DNA from: Cellulophaga algicola DSM 14237
GTDB taxonomy: Bacteria; Bacteroidota; Bacteroidia; Flavobacteriales; Flavobacteriaceae
DNA: 64,000 bases
NCBI RefSeq assembly: GCF_000186265.1
Contig: NC_014934.1
Span: 744,001-808,000, forward strand
Reading direction: 5' to 3'
Shown here: positions 54,381 to 61,592 of the stretch, in pieces
How the letters are laid out: every line of letters begins with the position of its first letter
How positions within the stretch are numbered: position 1 is the stretch's first letter
The notes under the pieces: generated by a model
Databases searched by the model: none
Seen by the model: the letters and a program-made list of their open reading frames with translations, nothing else
Told to the model about the DNA's origin: nothing
Made by a program: the position numbers and the translations under genes

Positions 54381-54944
54381 TTAAAAATCAATATCGCCAC
54401 CTAAATCAACAGCATCCTCCTTAAAGTTTTCTTTCCAGTACTGACTCCATTTATCCATAATAGCAGATATTTCTCTGAATCGTTGTTCATATTCCGCACC
54501 ATTGGGGTTTAAATACTCATTAGACCACGTAGAATAATGCATGCTTATCTGTGACCATTCTTGCAGATTAAAACCATATTGCTCTAATGCAGAGACAGGA
54601 TCATGGCCATACTCAGAAGCTGCCGACTGATGGTTGAATATTTTCTGGTAGGCGTCAAAATCTGGCACTTTTTCTAAGAGCGAAGCTAACGAAGGTACGT
54701 CTGATTTTACCCCTGCAAACTTCCCTACTTTCGGATTTGTAAAATACCCACCATAGGTAGTAGCGATAGACATATCCTGCGCCATTAAATCGCCTAATTT
54801 GCCACCCCACTCTTCATTTGTTTTTTGCCATACAGGAAGTTCTATTCCTAATATTTCACAGACCTCTTCGGCGCTCATTCCCATAGCGATATTACCGCTG
54901 GCTGCACCCCAATCTTCAAAAGTTACTCCGTTTATTGCTTCCAT
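54381..54944 (-). CDS. soluble protein linked to SPFH cluster, unknown
   Basis: A 187-residue acidic soluble protein (FEDWGAASGNIAMGMSAEEV, YSTWSNEYLNPNGAEYEQRF). 20 bp upstream of the SPFH gene and 11 bp after the preceding one, so part of one operon. Family not recognised. Confidence 0.7.
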   Translation of the reverse strand: MEAINGVTFEDWGAASGNIAMGMSAEEVCEILGIELPVWQKTNEEWGGKLGDLMAQDMSIATTYGGYFTNPKVGKFAGVKSDVPSLASLLEKVPDFDAYQKIFNHQSAASEYGHDPVSALEQYGFNLQEWSQISMHYSTWSNEYLNPNGAEYEQRFREISAIMDKWSQYWKENFKEDAVDLGGDIDF

Positions 54945-54955
54945 AATTTTAGTAT

Positions 54956-55732
54956 TTATTTAGTTTGTATTTCTTTAAAATTTTCAAATTCCTTATGTTT
55001 CCGTGCCATGTCTGAATCATATCTTTCTTTTAAATCTGTGTTCAGAGCCATCCGTTCTGTAAAATAGGCACTCCAATAGGTGTTGTAAACTGTGTAATAA
55101 TCTGTCCAAAAAGAAGCTGGTTCTTTGCCTCTATATGCCCTAATAGCTTCTTCTGCTTCAGTCATGGCCTTATATTGAGGTGAAGTTTTCAATGCCGCTA
55201 TATGATCTACAATACCCCAACCTATTTTTATAAACTTAGTCTCTGGGGCAATTGTATTTACCGTATTACAAAATGTACAAGAAATATATTGTGCCCTGAA
55301 AATGTCTTTTTTAATCTCTAAATCGGCATTGCACTGGCTACAGGATGCTTTTTTATTAGCGACTTGTATGGCATGATCATAGAATTTTCGCGAAAGTTCT
55401 CCTTCCAATTTTCGTTGAAAATCTTCCAAAGAATACAGCAACTTATGCCTTAAATCATAGGCTTTATTTCCTTCGTCATGCGCAAAATCGCCAAAAGCTT
55501 CCATTTCTGGCGCTACTTTTCCGGCCCAAACCTCATCAATTTTCTCTATCAATACATGCACTTGTGCTTTCATACCGCTCCAAGAACGCATCACAGTGTC
55601 ATATTCATAAGTGGTCGCTACTAACTGCTCATGACAGGCTTCTTCTGCATGCCCTAAAGATTCATTAAAACGGACTTCTATTTTTTGTAAAAAGGAATCC
55701 CAACGTTGTATTAGTTCTTCTTTGCTTGCCAT
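54956..55732 (-). CDS. helical protein with a zinc ribbon, SPFH cluster
   Basis: A 258-residue protein: long N-terminal helices (about 1-125), a central zinc ribbon (CSQCNADLEIKKDIFRAQYI then SCTFCNTVN) and a helical C-terminus. 3 bp after the 80-aa zinc-ribbon gene. Confidence 0.7.
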   Translation of the reverse strand: MASKEELIQRWDSFLQKIEVRFNESLGHAEEACHEQLVATTYEYDTVMRSWSGMKAQVHVLIEKIDEVWAGKVAPEMEAFGDFAHDEGNKAYDLRHKLLYSLEDFQRKLEGELSRKFYDHAIQVANKKASCSQCNADLEIKKDIFRAQYISCTFCNTVNTIAPETKFIKIGWGIVDHIAALKTSPQYKAMTEAEEAIRAYRGKEPASFWTDYYTVYNTYWSAYFTERMALNTDLKERYDSDMARKHKEFENFKEIQTK

Positions 55733-55735
55733 AGT

Positions 55736-55945
55736 TTAAGAGTCTTCTTTAAAAAAATCAACATGTGCCATAAAAGGTTGCCTACAATAATCACAGGTTA
55801 CCAAATTTGTTTTTTTTGGCCGTGGTGCGCCACAAGTTTTACAACTCTCGGAACTTGTGCTCGTTTCGGTTTGTTGCCCTCGCGTATGCATGGCACTTTT
55901 GGAAGTCTCTGCATTTGTTGTAATTTTCTTAAAAGGATTTGACAT
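55736..55945 (-). CDS. small zinc-ribbon protein
   Basis: 69 residues from ATG 55945 (MSNPFKKITTNAETSKS). A zinc ribbon CKTCGAPRPKKTNLVTCDYC closes the protein. First gene of the SPFH cluster. An in-frame start at 55978 is possible but has no better support. Confidence 0.65.
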   Translation of the reverse strand: MSNPFKKITTNAETSKSAMHTRGQQTETSTSSESCKTCGAPRPKKTNLVTCDYCRQPFMAHVDFFKEDS

Positions 55946-56112
55946 GTTGCTTGGTTCGTTACTTTTAATGGAATGCAAGTTAATAGCTTGTTTTTGACTA
56001 CAATACCCTGTTTTAAGGGATATTCGCTATTAAATTCTAATATAGAACGACCTAAGCTTAGAAATTAGTACATAACCACCTCATAATACCAGAAATAGCC
56101 CTTCCATAAATA

Positions 56113-56136
56113 AACTTTCACAAATTACTGAAAGTT
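56113..56136. promoter_or_regulatory. operator-like inverted repeat 1 (GbsR group)
   Basis: AACTTTCA-N8-TGAAAGTT, perfect 8-bp arms, 13 bp before the -7 element of the GbsR-type gene. Suggests autoregulation. Confidence 0.75.
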
Positions 56137-56149
56137 CAAAAACATTAGT

Positions 56150-56157
56150 TATCTTTG
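56150..56157 (+). promoter_or_regulatory. -7 element of the GbsR-type gene
   Basis: TATCTTTG four bases before ATG 56162. Transcription would start at or next to the start codon, so the mRNA would be nearly leaderless. Confidence 0.6.
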
Positions 56158-56161
56158 CTTC

Positions 56162-56665
56162 ATGGATTATAAAGAAGCAAAAGATAAGTTTATAAGTACG
56201 TGGGGAAGTTTGGGTACGCTTTGGGGCATTAATAAGGCCATGGCACAGATACAAGCGCTACTTTTCATTTCTACAAAACCATTATCTACTGAAGAGATTA
56301 TGGAAGAGCTTCAGATTTCTAGAGGTAATACAAGCATGAATGTACGCCAGTTAATTGATTGGGGCATTGTTACGAAAGAATTGGTACCTGGAGAGCGTAA
56401 GGAATATTTTTCTACAGAGAAAGATGTACAAGAGTTAGCACGTGTCATTGCAAAAGAACGTAGCCGTAGAGAAATTCAACCTGTTATAAAAACGCTTAAA
56501 GAAGTCTCTACTATTAAAGATGATGGTACAGAAAAGACAAGAGAATTAATTAAACAAACTAAGGCCCTGTATGATTTAGCAGATACTGCAGATGTGATGT
56601 TAAACAAATTAGTGAACCAAAATCAAAATTGGTTAACAAAATCATTATTCAAAATTTTTAAATAA
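56162..56665 (+). CDS. GbsR/MarR-type transcriptional regulator
   Basis: A 167-residue winged-helix protein of the GbsR branch: MAQIQALLFISTKPLSTEEI, recognition helix ISRGNTSMNVRQLIDWG, wing VPGERKEYFS, then a C-terminal helical dimerisation part. Three copies of one inverted repeat precede this gene and the next two, so it probably represses the whole run to 59.4 kb. Confidence 0.88.
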   Translation: MDYKEAKDKFISTWGSLGTLWGINKAMAQIQALLFISTKPLSTEEIMEELQISRGNTSMNVRQLIDWGIVTKELVPGERKEYFSTEKDVQELARVIAKERSRREIQPVIKTLKEVSTIKDDGTEKTRELIKQTKALYDLADTADVMLNKLVNQNQNWLTKSLFKIFK

Positions 56666-56678
56666 AAAATTTAATCTA

Positions 56679-56702
56679 AACTTTCATTTTTTTCTGAAAC
56701 TT
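56679..56702. promoter_or_regulatory. operator-like inverted repeat 2
   Basis: AACTTTCA-N8-TGAAACTT: same arms and spacer as site 1 with one mismatch, 15 bp before ATG 56718. Confidence 0.65.
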
Positions 56703-56717
56703 CTAAATACATAGATT

Positions 56718-57101
56718 ATGAAAATATTACATGCCATAAATACGTGGAGTTTTACCATAACAGTCTTACTTTATATTACCATCTTCGGAGGATTAATGGC
56801 TCAATTTATTTTGGGGATAATACAGGTAATTATGGCTCTGTATCTAACCTATCAAATGAATAAAAATGGTAAAATTCATACCGCTATTCGTACGTATTGG
56901 TCTTATGTCATTCCTTACCTCATCTTACTTTTTGTTTTTTCAAACATTAATATATATCCTCATGAACTTTTAGTTTGGATCTATTTGGGTGTTATTCCTA
57001 TGGTATTAGCCGGGTATTTTGTGCATATCACAAAAACGCTAAAAAATGAAATGCTTCTTTTAAACAACTCTACCAACGAGGAAACCATTGAAAAAATATA
57101 A
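56718..57101 (+). CDS. four-TM membrane protein, unknown
   Basis: A 127-residue protein with four hydrophobic helices. No family recognised. Second gene of the GbsR-linked run. Confidence 0.65.
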   Translation: MKILHAINTWSFTITVLLYITIFGGLMAQFILGIIQVIMALYLTYQMNKNGKIHTAIRTYWSYVIPYLILLFVFSNINIYPHELLVWIYLGVIPMVLAGYFVHITKTLKNEMLLLNNSTNEETIEKI

Positions 57102-57121
57102 CTAAAAAAAAAATTAAACTA

Positions 57122-57145
57122 CACTTTCAATACTTCCTGAAAGTT
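57122..57145. promoter_or_regulatory. operator-like inverted repeat 3
   Basis: CACTTTCA-N8-TGAAAGTT: same arms and 8-bp spacer, 14 bp before ATG 57160. Confidence 0.7.
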
Positions 57146-57159
57146 CTAAACACGAAATT

Positions 57160-57600
57160 ATGAAATATAACGTTCCAAATTGGCTCATTATCATTGGAGG
57201 CTTAGGCCAAATATTTACAGCTTTGATTTACCCGTACATACGCCACAATGTCTTTGATTGGTATACCGATGTAAAAAAGTTAAAACCTCTAAATCAGGAG
57301 ATTGCAAAAACGTACGGCAGGTATATCCAAGGACTAAATTTTTCTTTTGGGTTGATGGCTATTTTGCTAACCAATGAATTACAGGAAGGAAGCAAACTAG
57401 CCATTGCCATTACTGGACTAATAGCCGCCTATTGGATAGGAAAAGTAGCCACACAGGTTGCCTACTACCCGATGTATGAAATTCCTAAAAAACCACTTTT
57501 TAGAATTGGCGGGTATTTTATGAACGGACTCTTTACTCTTTTTGCTATCGTATTTACTTGGTTACTACTCGTAAACTGTATTCAATTTTTTAATCTTTAA
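57160..57600 (+). CDS. four-TM membrane protein, unknown
   Basis: A 146-residue membrane protein with four helices and a conserved-looking FDWYTDVKKLKPLNQEIAKT loop. No family recognised. 10 bp before the methyltransferase gene. Confidence 0.65.
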   Translation: MKYNVPNWLIIIGGLGQIFTALIYPYIRHNVFDWYTDVKKLKPLNQEIAKTYGRYIQGLNFSFGLMAILLTNELQEGSKLAIAITGLIAAYWIGKVATQVAYYPMYEIPKKPLFRIGGYFMNGLFTLFAIVFTWLLLVNCIQFFNL

Positions 57601-57610
57601 AAGCTCATCT

Positions 57611-58498
57611 ATGGAAACCACACTACTAAATCTATCAGAAATTACCACACCTAAAACTACTCAAAACCGTATGGAGATGGTCAGTTTTTATAATGGTGCT
57701 ACCGCAGATTATAAGTTTTGGAGTACGGACTACAACATGCATTTTGGCTATTTTATTCCTTTTAAAACCAACCCGTTTAAAAGGGACTCCATGCTAAATG
57801 AGATGAACAATCAAGTACTTAAGAAATTAGCACTTTCTACTACATCAAATACCCTTGTAGATTTAGGCTGTGGTATGGGCGGCACCATGCGGTATGCATT
57901 AAATAGACATGAAAAATTATCGGCTTTCGGGGTTACCTTATCAAATTTTCAAGTCAAAAAAGGAAACCATTTACTTAAAAAAATGAAAGGAGTTATTCTT
58001 AAGCAGAATTATAATCAAACCTCCTTTAACGCTAATTTTTTTGATGTTGCGACCGCAATAGAAAGCTTCTGTCACTCTGGTCATAGCAATCAATCATTCA
58101 AAGAAGCGTACCGTATTTTAAAACCAAATGGGAAACTTGTTATTACAGATGCCTTTTTAAAGATAAATGAAGAGGAACTATGTCATGGTGGGAACTATGC
58201 TTACCAAAAACTTTGCAACCACTGGAGTTTAGAAAGGCTAGGAACCATAACTACTGTTGTACAAGATTTAAAAGATCAAGGTTTTTCTAAAGTTGAGGTG
58301 GAAGACGCCTCCTTTAGAGTTGCCCCTTCGGTACTACATGTACCGTTTGCAATTTTAGGTTTTGCCCTCAAAAGTTTATTTCAAAACAAGCACTTAAAAA
58401 AAGAAAGTTTCCATAATTTGAAAGGCTCATTTTATGCACTGCTTACAGGGCTACACATGCGTAGCTTTGGTTATTATATCATTACCTGTACTAAATAA
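57611..58498 (+). CDS. class I SAM-dependent methyltransferase
   Basis: A 295-residue methyltransferase: motif I LVDLGCGMGGTMRY, then YRILKPNGKLVITDAF (motif III/post). Related to small-molecule (sterol/tocopherol-type) methyltransferases. Substrate unknown. In the GbsR-linked run, 7 bp before the epimerase gene. Confidence 0.88.
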   Translation: METTLLNLSEITTPKTTQNRMEMVSFYNGATADYKFWSTDYNMHFGYFIPFKTNPFKRDSMLNEMNNQVLKKLALSTTSNTLVDLGCGMGGTMRYALNRHEKLSAFGVTLSNFQVKKGNHLLKKMKGVILKQNYNQTSFNANFFDVATAIESFCHSGHSNQSFKEAYRILKPNGKLVITDAFLKINEEELCHGGNYAYQKLCNHWSLERLGTITTVVQDLKDQGFSKVEVEDASFRVAPSVLHVPFAILGFALKSLFQNKHLKKESFHNLKGSFYALLTGLHMRSFGYYIITCTK

Positions 58499-58505
58499 AT
58501 TACCC

Positions 58506-59414
58506 ATGAAAAAATTAATTATTGCTGGCGGTTCTGGTTTTCTAGGAAAAGAGATTGCTAGCTATTTTACTACAAAATTTACGGATATTGTTATTCTTAC
58601 ACGAGGTACTACCGAAACCAAAAATGGGTGTCGCTATGTAACTTGGGATGGAAAAACACTTGGCGCTTGGCAAGAAGAATTTAGGTCTTGTGAGGTACTC
58701 ATCAATATGGCAGGGCGCTCTGTAGATTGCCGGTATACCCCTAAAAATAAAAAACTAATTATGGATTCTCGTGTAGACGCTACCAAAATATTGGGCGAAG
58801 TAATTACTAAAAGTAAAAATCCGCCGCAAGTATGGATCAATTCTTCTACAGCCACAATCTACAGACACTCCTTAGATCAACAAATGGACGAAGCAACGGG
58901 TGAAATTGGTACAGGGTTTTCTGTTGCTGTTGCCAAAGCTTGGGAGGAAGCGTTTTATGCGAGTATCACACCTAACACCCGAAAAGTAGCCTTACGCACC
59001 TCTATTGTATTGGCTAAAAATGGCGGAGCGCTGGTTCCTATTGTACAATTAGCAAAAATGGGCTTTGGCGGTAAACAAGGTAAAGGAAACCAGCAATTTA
59101 GTTGGATTCACTGTGATGACTTTTTAGAAAGCATCAACTTTATCATAGAAAACGATCACTTAATTGGTGCTGTAAACAGTGTTGCTCCAGAACCTGTTAC
59201 CAATTCATTTTTAATGAAAACTATCCGTAAACAATTAAAAATTCCATTTGGGATTCCCCTTCCTAAGTTCCTGTTGGAAATTGGCGCACGACTCATTAAA
59301 ACAGAAACTGAACTTATTTTAAAAAGTAGAAATGTAATTCCTCAAAAATTAACCGATGCAGGATTCAAATTTAAATTCAACACTATAAAAGGTGCCTTAG
59401 AAGATTTAATATAG
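58506..59414 (+). CDS. TIGR01777-type NAD(P)-binding epimerase
   Basis: 302 residues from ATG 58506 (MKKLIIAGGSGFLGKEIASY), an SDR-like nucleotide-binding motif GGSGFLG, then LINMAGRSVDCRY and the C-terminal DUF1731-type region (LPKFLLEIGARLIKTETELI). A longer frame from 58434 overlaps the methyltransferase and is not used. Confidence 0.88.
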   Translation: MKKLIIAGGSGFLGKEIASYFTTKFTDIVILTRGTTETKNGCRYVTWDGKTLGAWQEEFRSCEVLINMAGRSVDCRYTPKNKKLIMDSRVDATKILGEVITKSKNPPQVWINSSTATIYRHSLDQQMDEATGEIGTGFSVAVAKAWEEAFYASITPNTRKVALRTSIVLAKNGGALVPIVQLAKMGFGGKQGKGNQQFSWIHCDDFLESINFIIENDHLIGAVNSVAPEPVTNSFLMKTIRKQLKIPFGIPLPKFLLEIGARLIKTETELILKSRNVIPQKLTDAGFKFKFNTIKGALEDLI

Positions 59415-59415
59415 G

Positions 59416-59772
59416 CTAGTCCTTTGCCTTTATATAGGTATCATATCCACCTTCTAGATTTACAACGGTATATCCTAAAGCAGTCAACTTATCGGCTGCT
59501 TTAGCACTGCGGCCACCTACCTTACAATACACATATACCGTTTTATCCTTAGCCACATGTTCCGATATTTGTGTCTGAAAATCAGCATCAAACCAATTGA
59601 TATTCAAAGCATCATTTAAATGCCCTGCATTAAACTCATCAGGTGTTCTTACATCTAGTAAAGTGACATTTTTAAGTTCATCTTGTGAAACTTCTGTGAT
59701 AGGTTTTGATTTTATTTGCGAACAACCATAATTTAAAAACGCTAAAAAGGCGAACAATACTGAATATTTCAT
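59416..59772 (-). CDS. rhodanese-domain lipoprotein
   Basis: A 118-residue protein: lipobox LNYGC (Cys about 17) and one rhodanese domain with active-site Cys in YVYCKVGGRSAKAA. Sulfurtransferase in the envelope. Convergent with the epimerase gene. Confidence 0.88.
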   Translation of the reverse strand: MKYSVLFAFLAFLNYGCSQIKSKPITEVSQDELKNVTLLDVRTPDEFNAGHLNDALNINWFDADFQTQISEHVAKDKTVYVYCKVGGRSAKAADKLTALGYTVVNLEGGYDTYIKAKD

Positions 59773-59823
59773 AAAATATATTTAAAAGTTAAATGTACAA
59801 TAATCGTTGTTAAAAAAATTAAG

Positions 59824-59831
59824 TAGCTTTG
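59824..59831 (+). promoter_or_regulatory. -7 element of the sigma-factor gene
   Basis: TAGCTTTG, 18 bp before ATG 59850. An in-frame TTG at 59829 overlaps it. Confidence 0.65.
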
Positions 59832-59849
59832 AGAACTCTAAAAAAGTAT

Positions 59850-60410
59850 ATGACATCACATTCATTGCATCCAGATACATGGGTAGACCAATATGCCGAT
59901 TACTTATTTAACTATGCAGTAATCCGTGTTAGTGATGCCGAAATAGCCAAAGACATTGTTCAAGAAACTTTTTTAGCCGGATTAAAATCTGCTAAAAATT
60001 TTAAAGGAGAAGCTGCAGAACGTACTTGGTTAATCTCTATTCTTAAACGAAAAGTCATTGATCATTATCGAAAAATTAATTCGAATAAAGGTAAGGCCGA
60101 GGTAAGAATGACCTATAATTCTAGTGTTGATAGTGATGGCGATTGGTTAGAAGAGCAAGTAGCCGATCCCTTTAGTATATTAGAAAACGACGGTATTGAA
60201 AATGAAGAATTAGGTTCTGCTATCCATGATTGCATTAGTAAATTACCAAAAAAACAGGGCCAAGTTTTTAAAATGAAAACAATTCAAGGAATAAGTACTG
60301 AAGATATTTGTAATGAATTAGAAATTAATCCGTCAAATCTTTGGGTAATGATTCATAGGTCAAGAACAGCCTTGATGGATTGCCTTAATCAAAATTGGTT
60401 TAATATATGA
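59850..60410 (+). CDS. ECF-type RNA polymerase sigma factor
   Basis: About 186 residues from ATG 59850 (MTSHSLHPDTWVDQYADYLF). Region 2 (VSDAEIAKDIVQETFLAGLK, RTWLISILKRKVIDHYRK) and region 4 (KKQGQVFKMKTIQGISTEDI ... NPSNLWVMIHRSRTAL) are clear. It overlaps the next gene by 4 bp. Confidence 0.92.
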   Translation: MTSHSLHPDTWVDQYADYLFNYAVIRVSDAEIAKDIVQETFLAGLKSAKNFKGEAAERTWLISILKRKVIDHYRKINSNKGKAEVRMTYNSSVDSDGDWLEEQVADPFSILENDGIENEELGSAIHDCISKLPKKQGQVFKMKTIQGISTEDICNELEINPSNLWVMIHRSRTALMDCLNQNWFNI

Positions 60411-60634
60411 TTTCCTGCGAAAAAGCTGCACTTATTTGTGATAAAGCCCAATATGAAGAAGCTACTTTTGTTGAAAAAGTAAAATTAAAATTTCATATTC
60501 TTTTCTGTAAATTTTGTTCAGTACACACTAAAAAAAATACACAGCTTACGTCCTTATGTGATAAAGCGAAGCTTACAAATTTATCTGAATTAGATAAAGA
60601 GAAAATGAAGAATGATTTAAAGAATAGCATTTAA
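60407..60634 (+). CDS. small Cys-rich anti-sigma-like protein
   Basis: A 75-residue protein with Cys at MISCEKAALICDKA and LFCKFC, like a short zinc-finger anti-sigma (zf-HC2) domain without a membrane anchor. Coupled by ATGA overlap to the sigma factor, which supports that role. Confidence 0.65.
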   Translation: MISCEKAALICDKAQYEEATFVEKVKLKFHILFCKFCSVHTKKNTQLTSLCDKAKLTNLSELDKEKMKNDLKNSI

Positions 60635-61455
60635 ATCCCTATTTCTACTAAAAGTATAGAAATCCACCAGAAAATTGGAATTGCTTCTACCCAAAAAGAA
60701 GCATAATATTTGTTTTGGTTCTTTTTAGTATACAGCATTATATGTCCTAATATTAGGAACAAAACACCTTTTGTAATAGCATCTAATGGGGTTAAATCTT
60801 CTTTTAAAAAGGTTAAACCATAAAGTATAATTGCTAAAAAACCACCAAAAACCAGTGTTTTATGTGCTCCAAAACGTTGTGGAATGGTTTTTAGAGCAGC
60901 AGCATCGTATTTTAGATCCCTGATTTCAAAAGGCACAAGCAGTATTAGAACTAGCAAAATACGTTGTATTACTTCGATAGCCACATCCCAAAGAATAACA
61001 TTTGGTTTTTCAAAACTAGGCAATACTACCGTAACTCCTGCCCAAACTAATGCGACGATAAAAACTTTGAGTCCCGCTAAATTTCTTAAATTTTTAGTAT
61101 GCGGCAATAACGGAACAGCATATAAACCTGTTAAAAAAAATAAGCCTACCATTAAATACAATTCATTTTCATTTAAATAAAAAGCGCTGTAACAGGCAAT
61201 AATTAAAGCTATGATACTAAAAAACTGAATGTTCTTATGGTATCGGTTGGCAACCAATATATATTTCTTTGCTTCTACCCCATACTTTACAAAATTGTAG
61301 GCAGTCATCGTACCAAAAAATACCAAAAACTTCAAGTGACGATCGATAGAAATGTTCAACAATATAGCCGTAACTTCCATAAGAGCAAGTACTGCAAAAG
61401 CAACGTGAATACTAGCATCTAAATAAAAATCGAAAAGACGTTTTGCATACTTCAT
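60631..61455 (-). CDS. UbiA-like membrane protein lacking the first Asp motif
   Basis: 274 residues with about eight membrane helices. The second prenyltransferase motif is partly present (EIRDLKYDAAALKTIPQRFG), but the first (NDxxDxxxD) is replaced by YNFVKYGVEA, so the enzyme may be inactive or have another function. The stop codon overlaps the anti-sigma-like gene. Confidence 0.65.
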   Translation of the reverse strand: MKYAKRLFDFYLDASIHVAFAVLALMEVTAILLNISIDRHLKFLVFFGTMTAYNFVKYGVEAKKYILVANRYHKNIQFFSIIALIIACYSAFYLNENELYLMVGLFFLTGLYAVPLLPHTKNLRNLAGLKVFIVALVWAGVTVVLPSFEKPNVILWDVAIEVIQRILLVLILLVPFEIRDLKYDAAALKTIPQRFGAHKTLVFGGFLAIILYGLTFLKEDLTPLDAITKGVLFLILGHIMLYTKKNQNKYYASFWVEAIPIFWWISILLVEIGI

Positions 61456-61552
61456 CAAACAAAAATAAACAAACTGTTTATAACCTTCCTTTTTAGTTCA
61501 AAACTTTAAATATACAGGAGTCTAAATAACCTATTTTGAGCAAATTAATCAT

Positions 61553-61560
61553 TATTTTTG
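61553..61560 (+). promoter_or_regulatory. -7 element of gcvP
   Basis: TATTTTTG, 32 bp before ATG 61593. Confidence 0.6.
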
Positions 61561-61592
61561 TGCGACTAATTCTAAGAAAAACTGCATACTTA

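Noticed and set aside
58434..58505. Extended N-terminus of the epimerase
   Set aside because: Overlaps the methyltransferase coding end; the nucleotide-binding motif starts right after ATG 58506.
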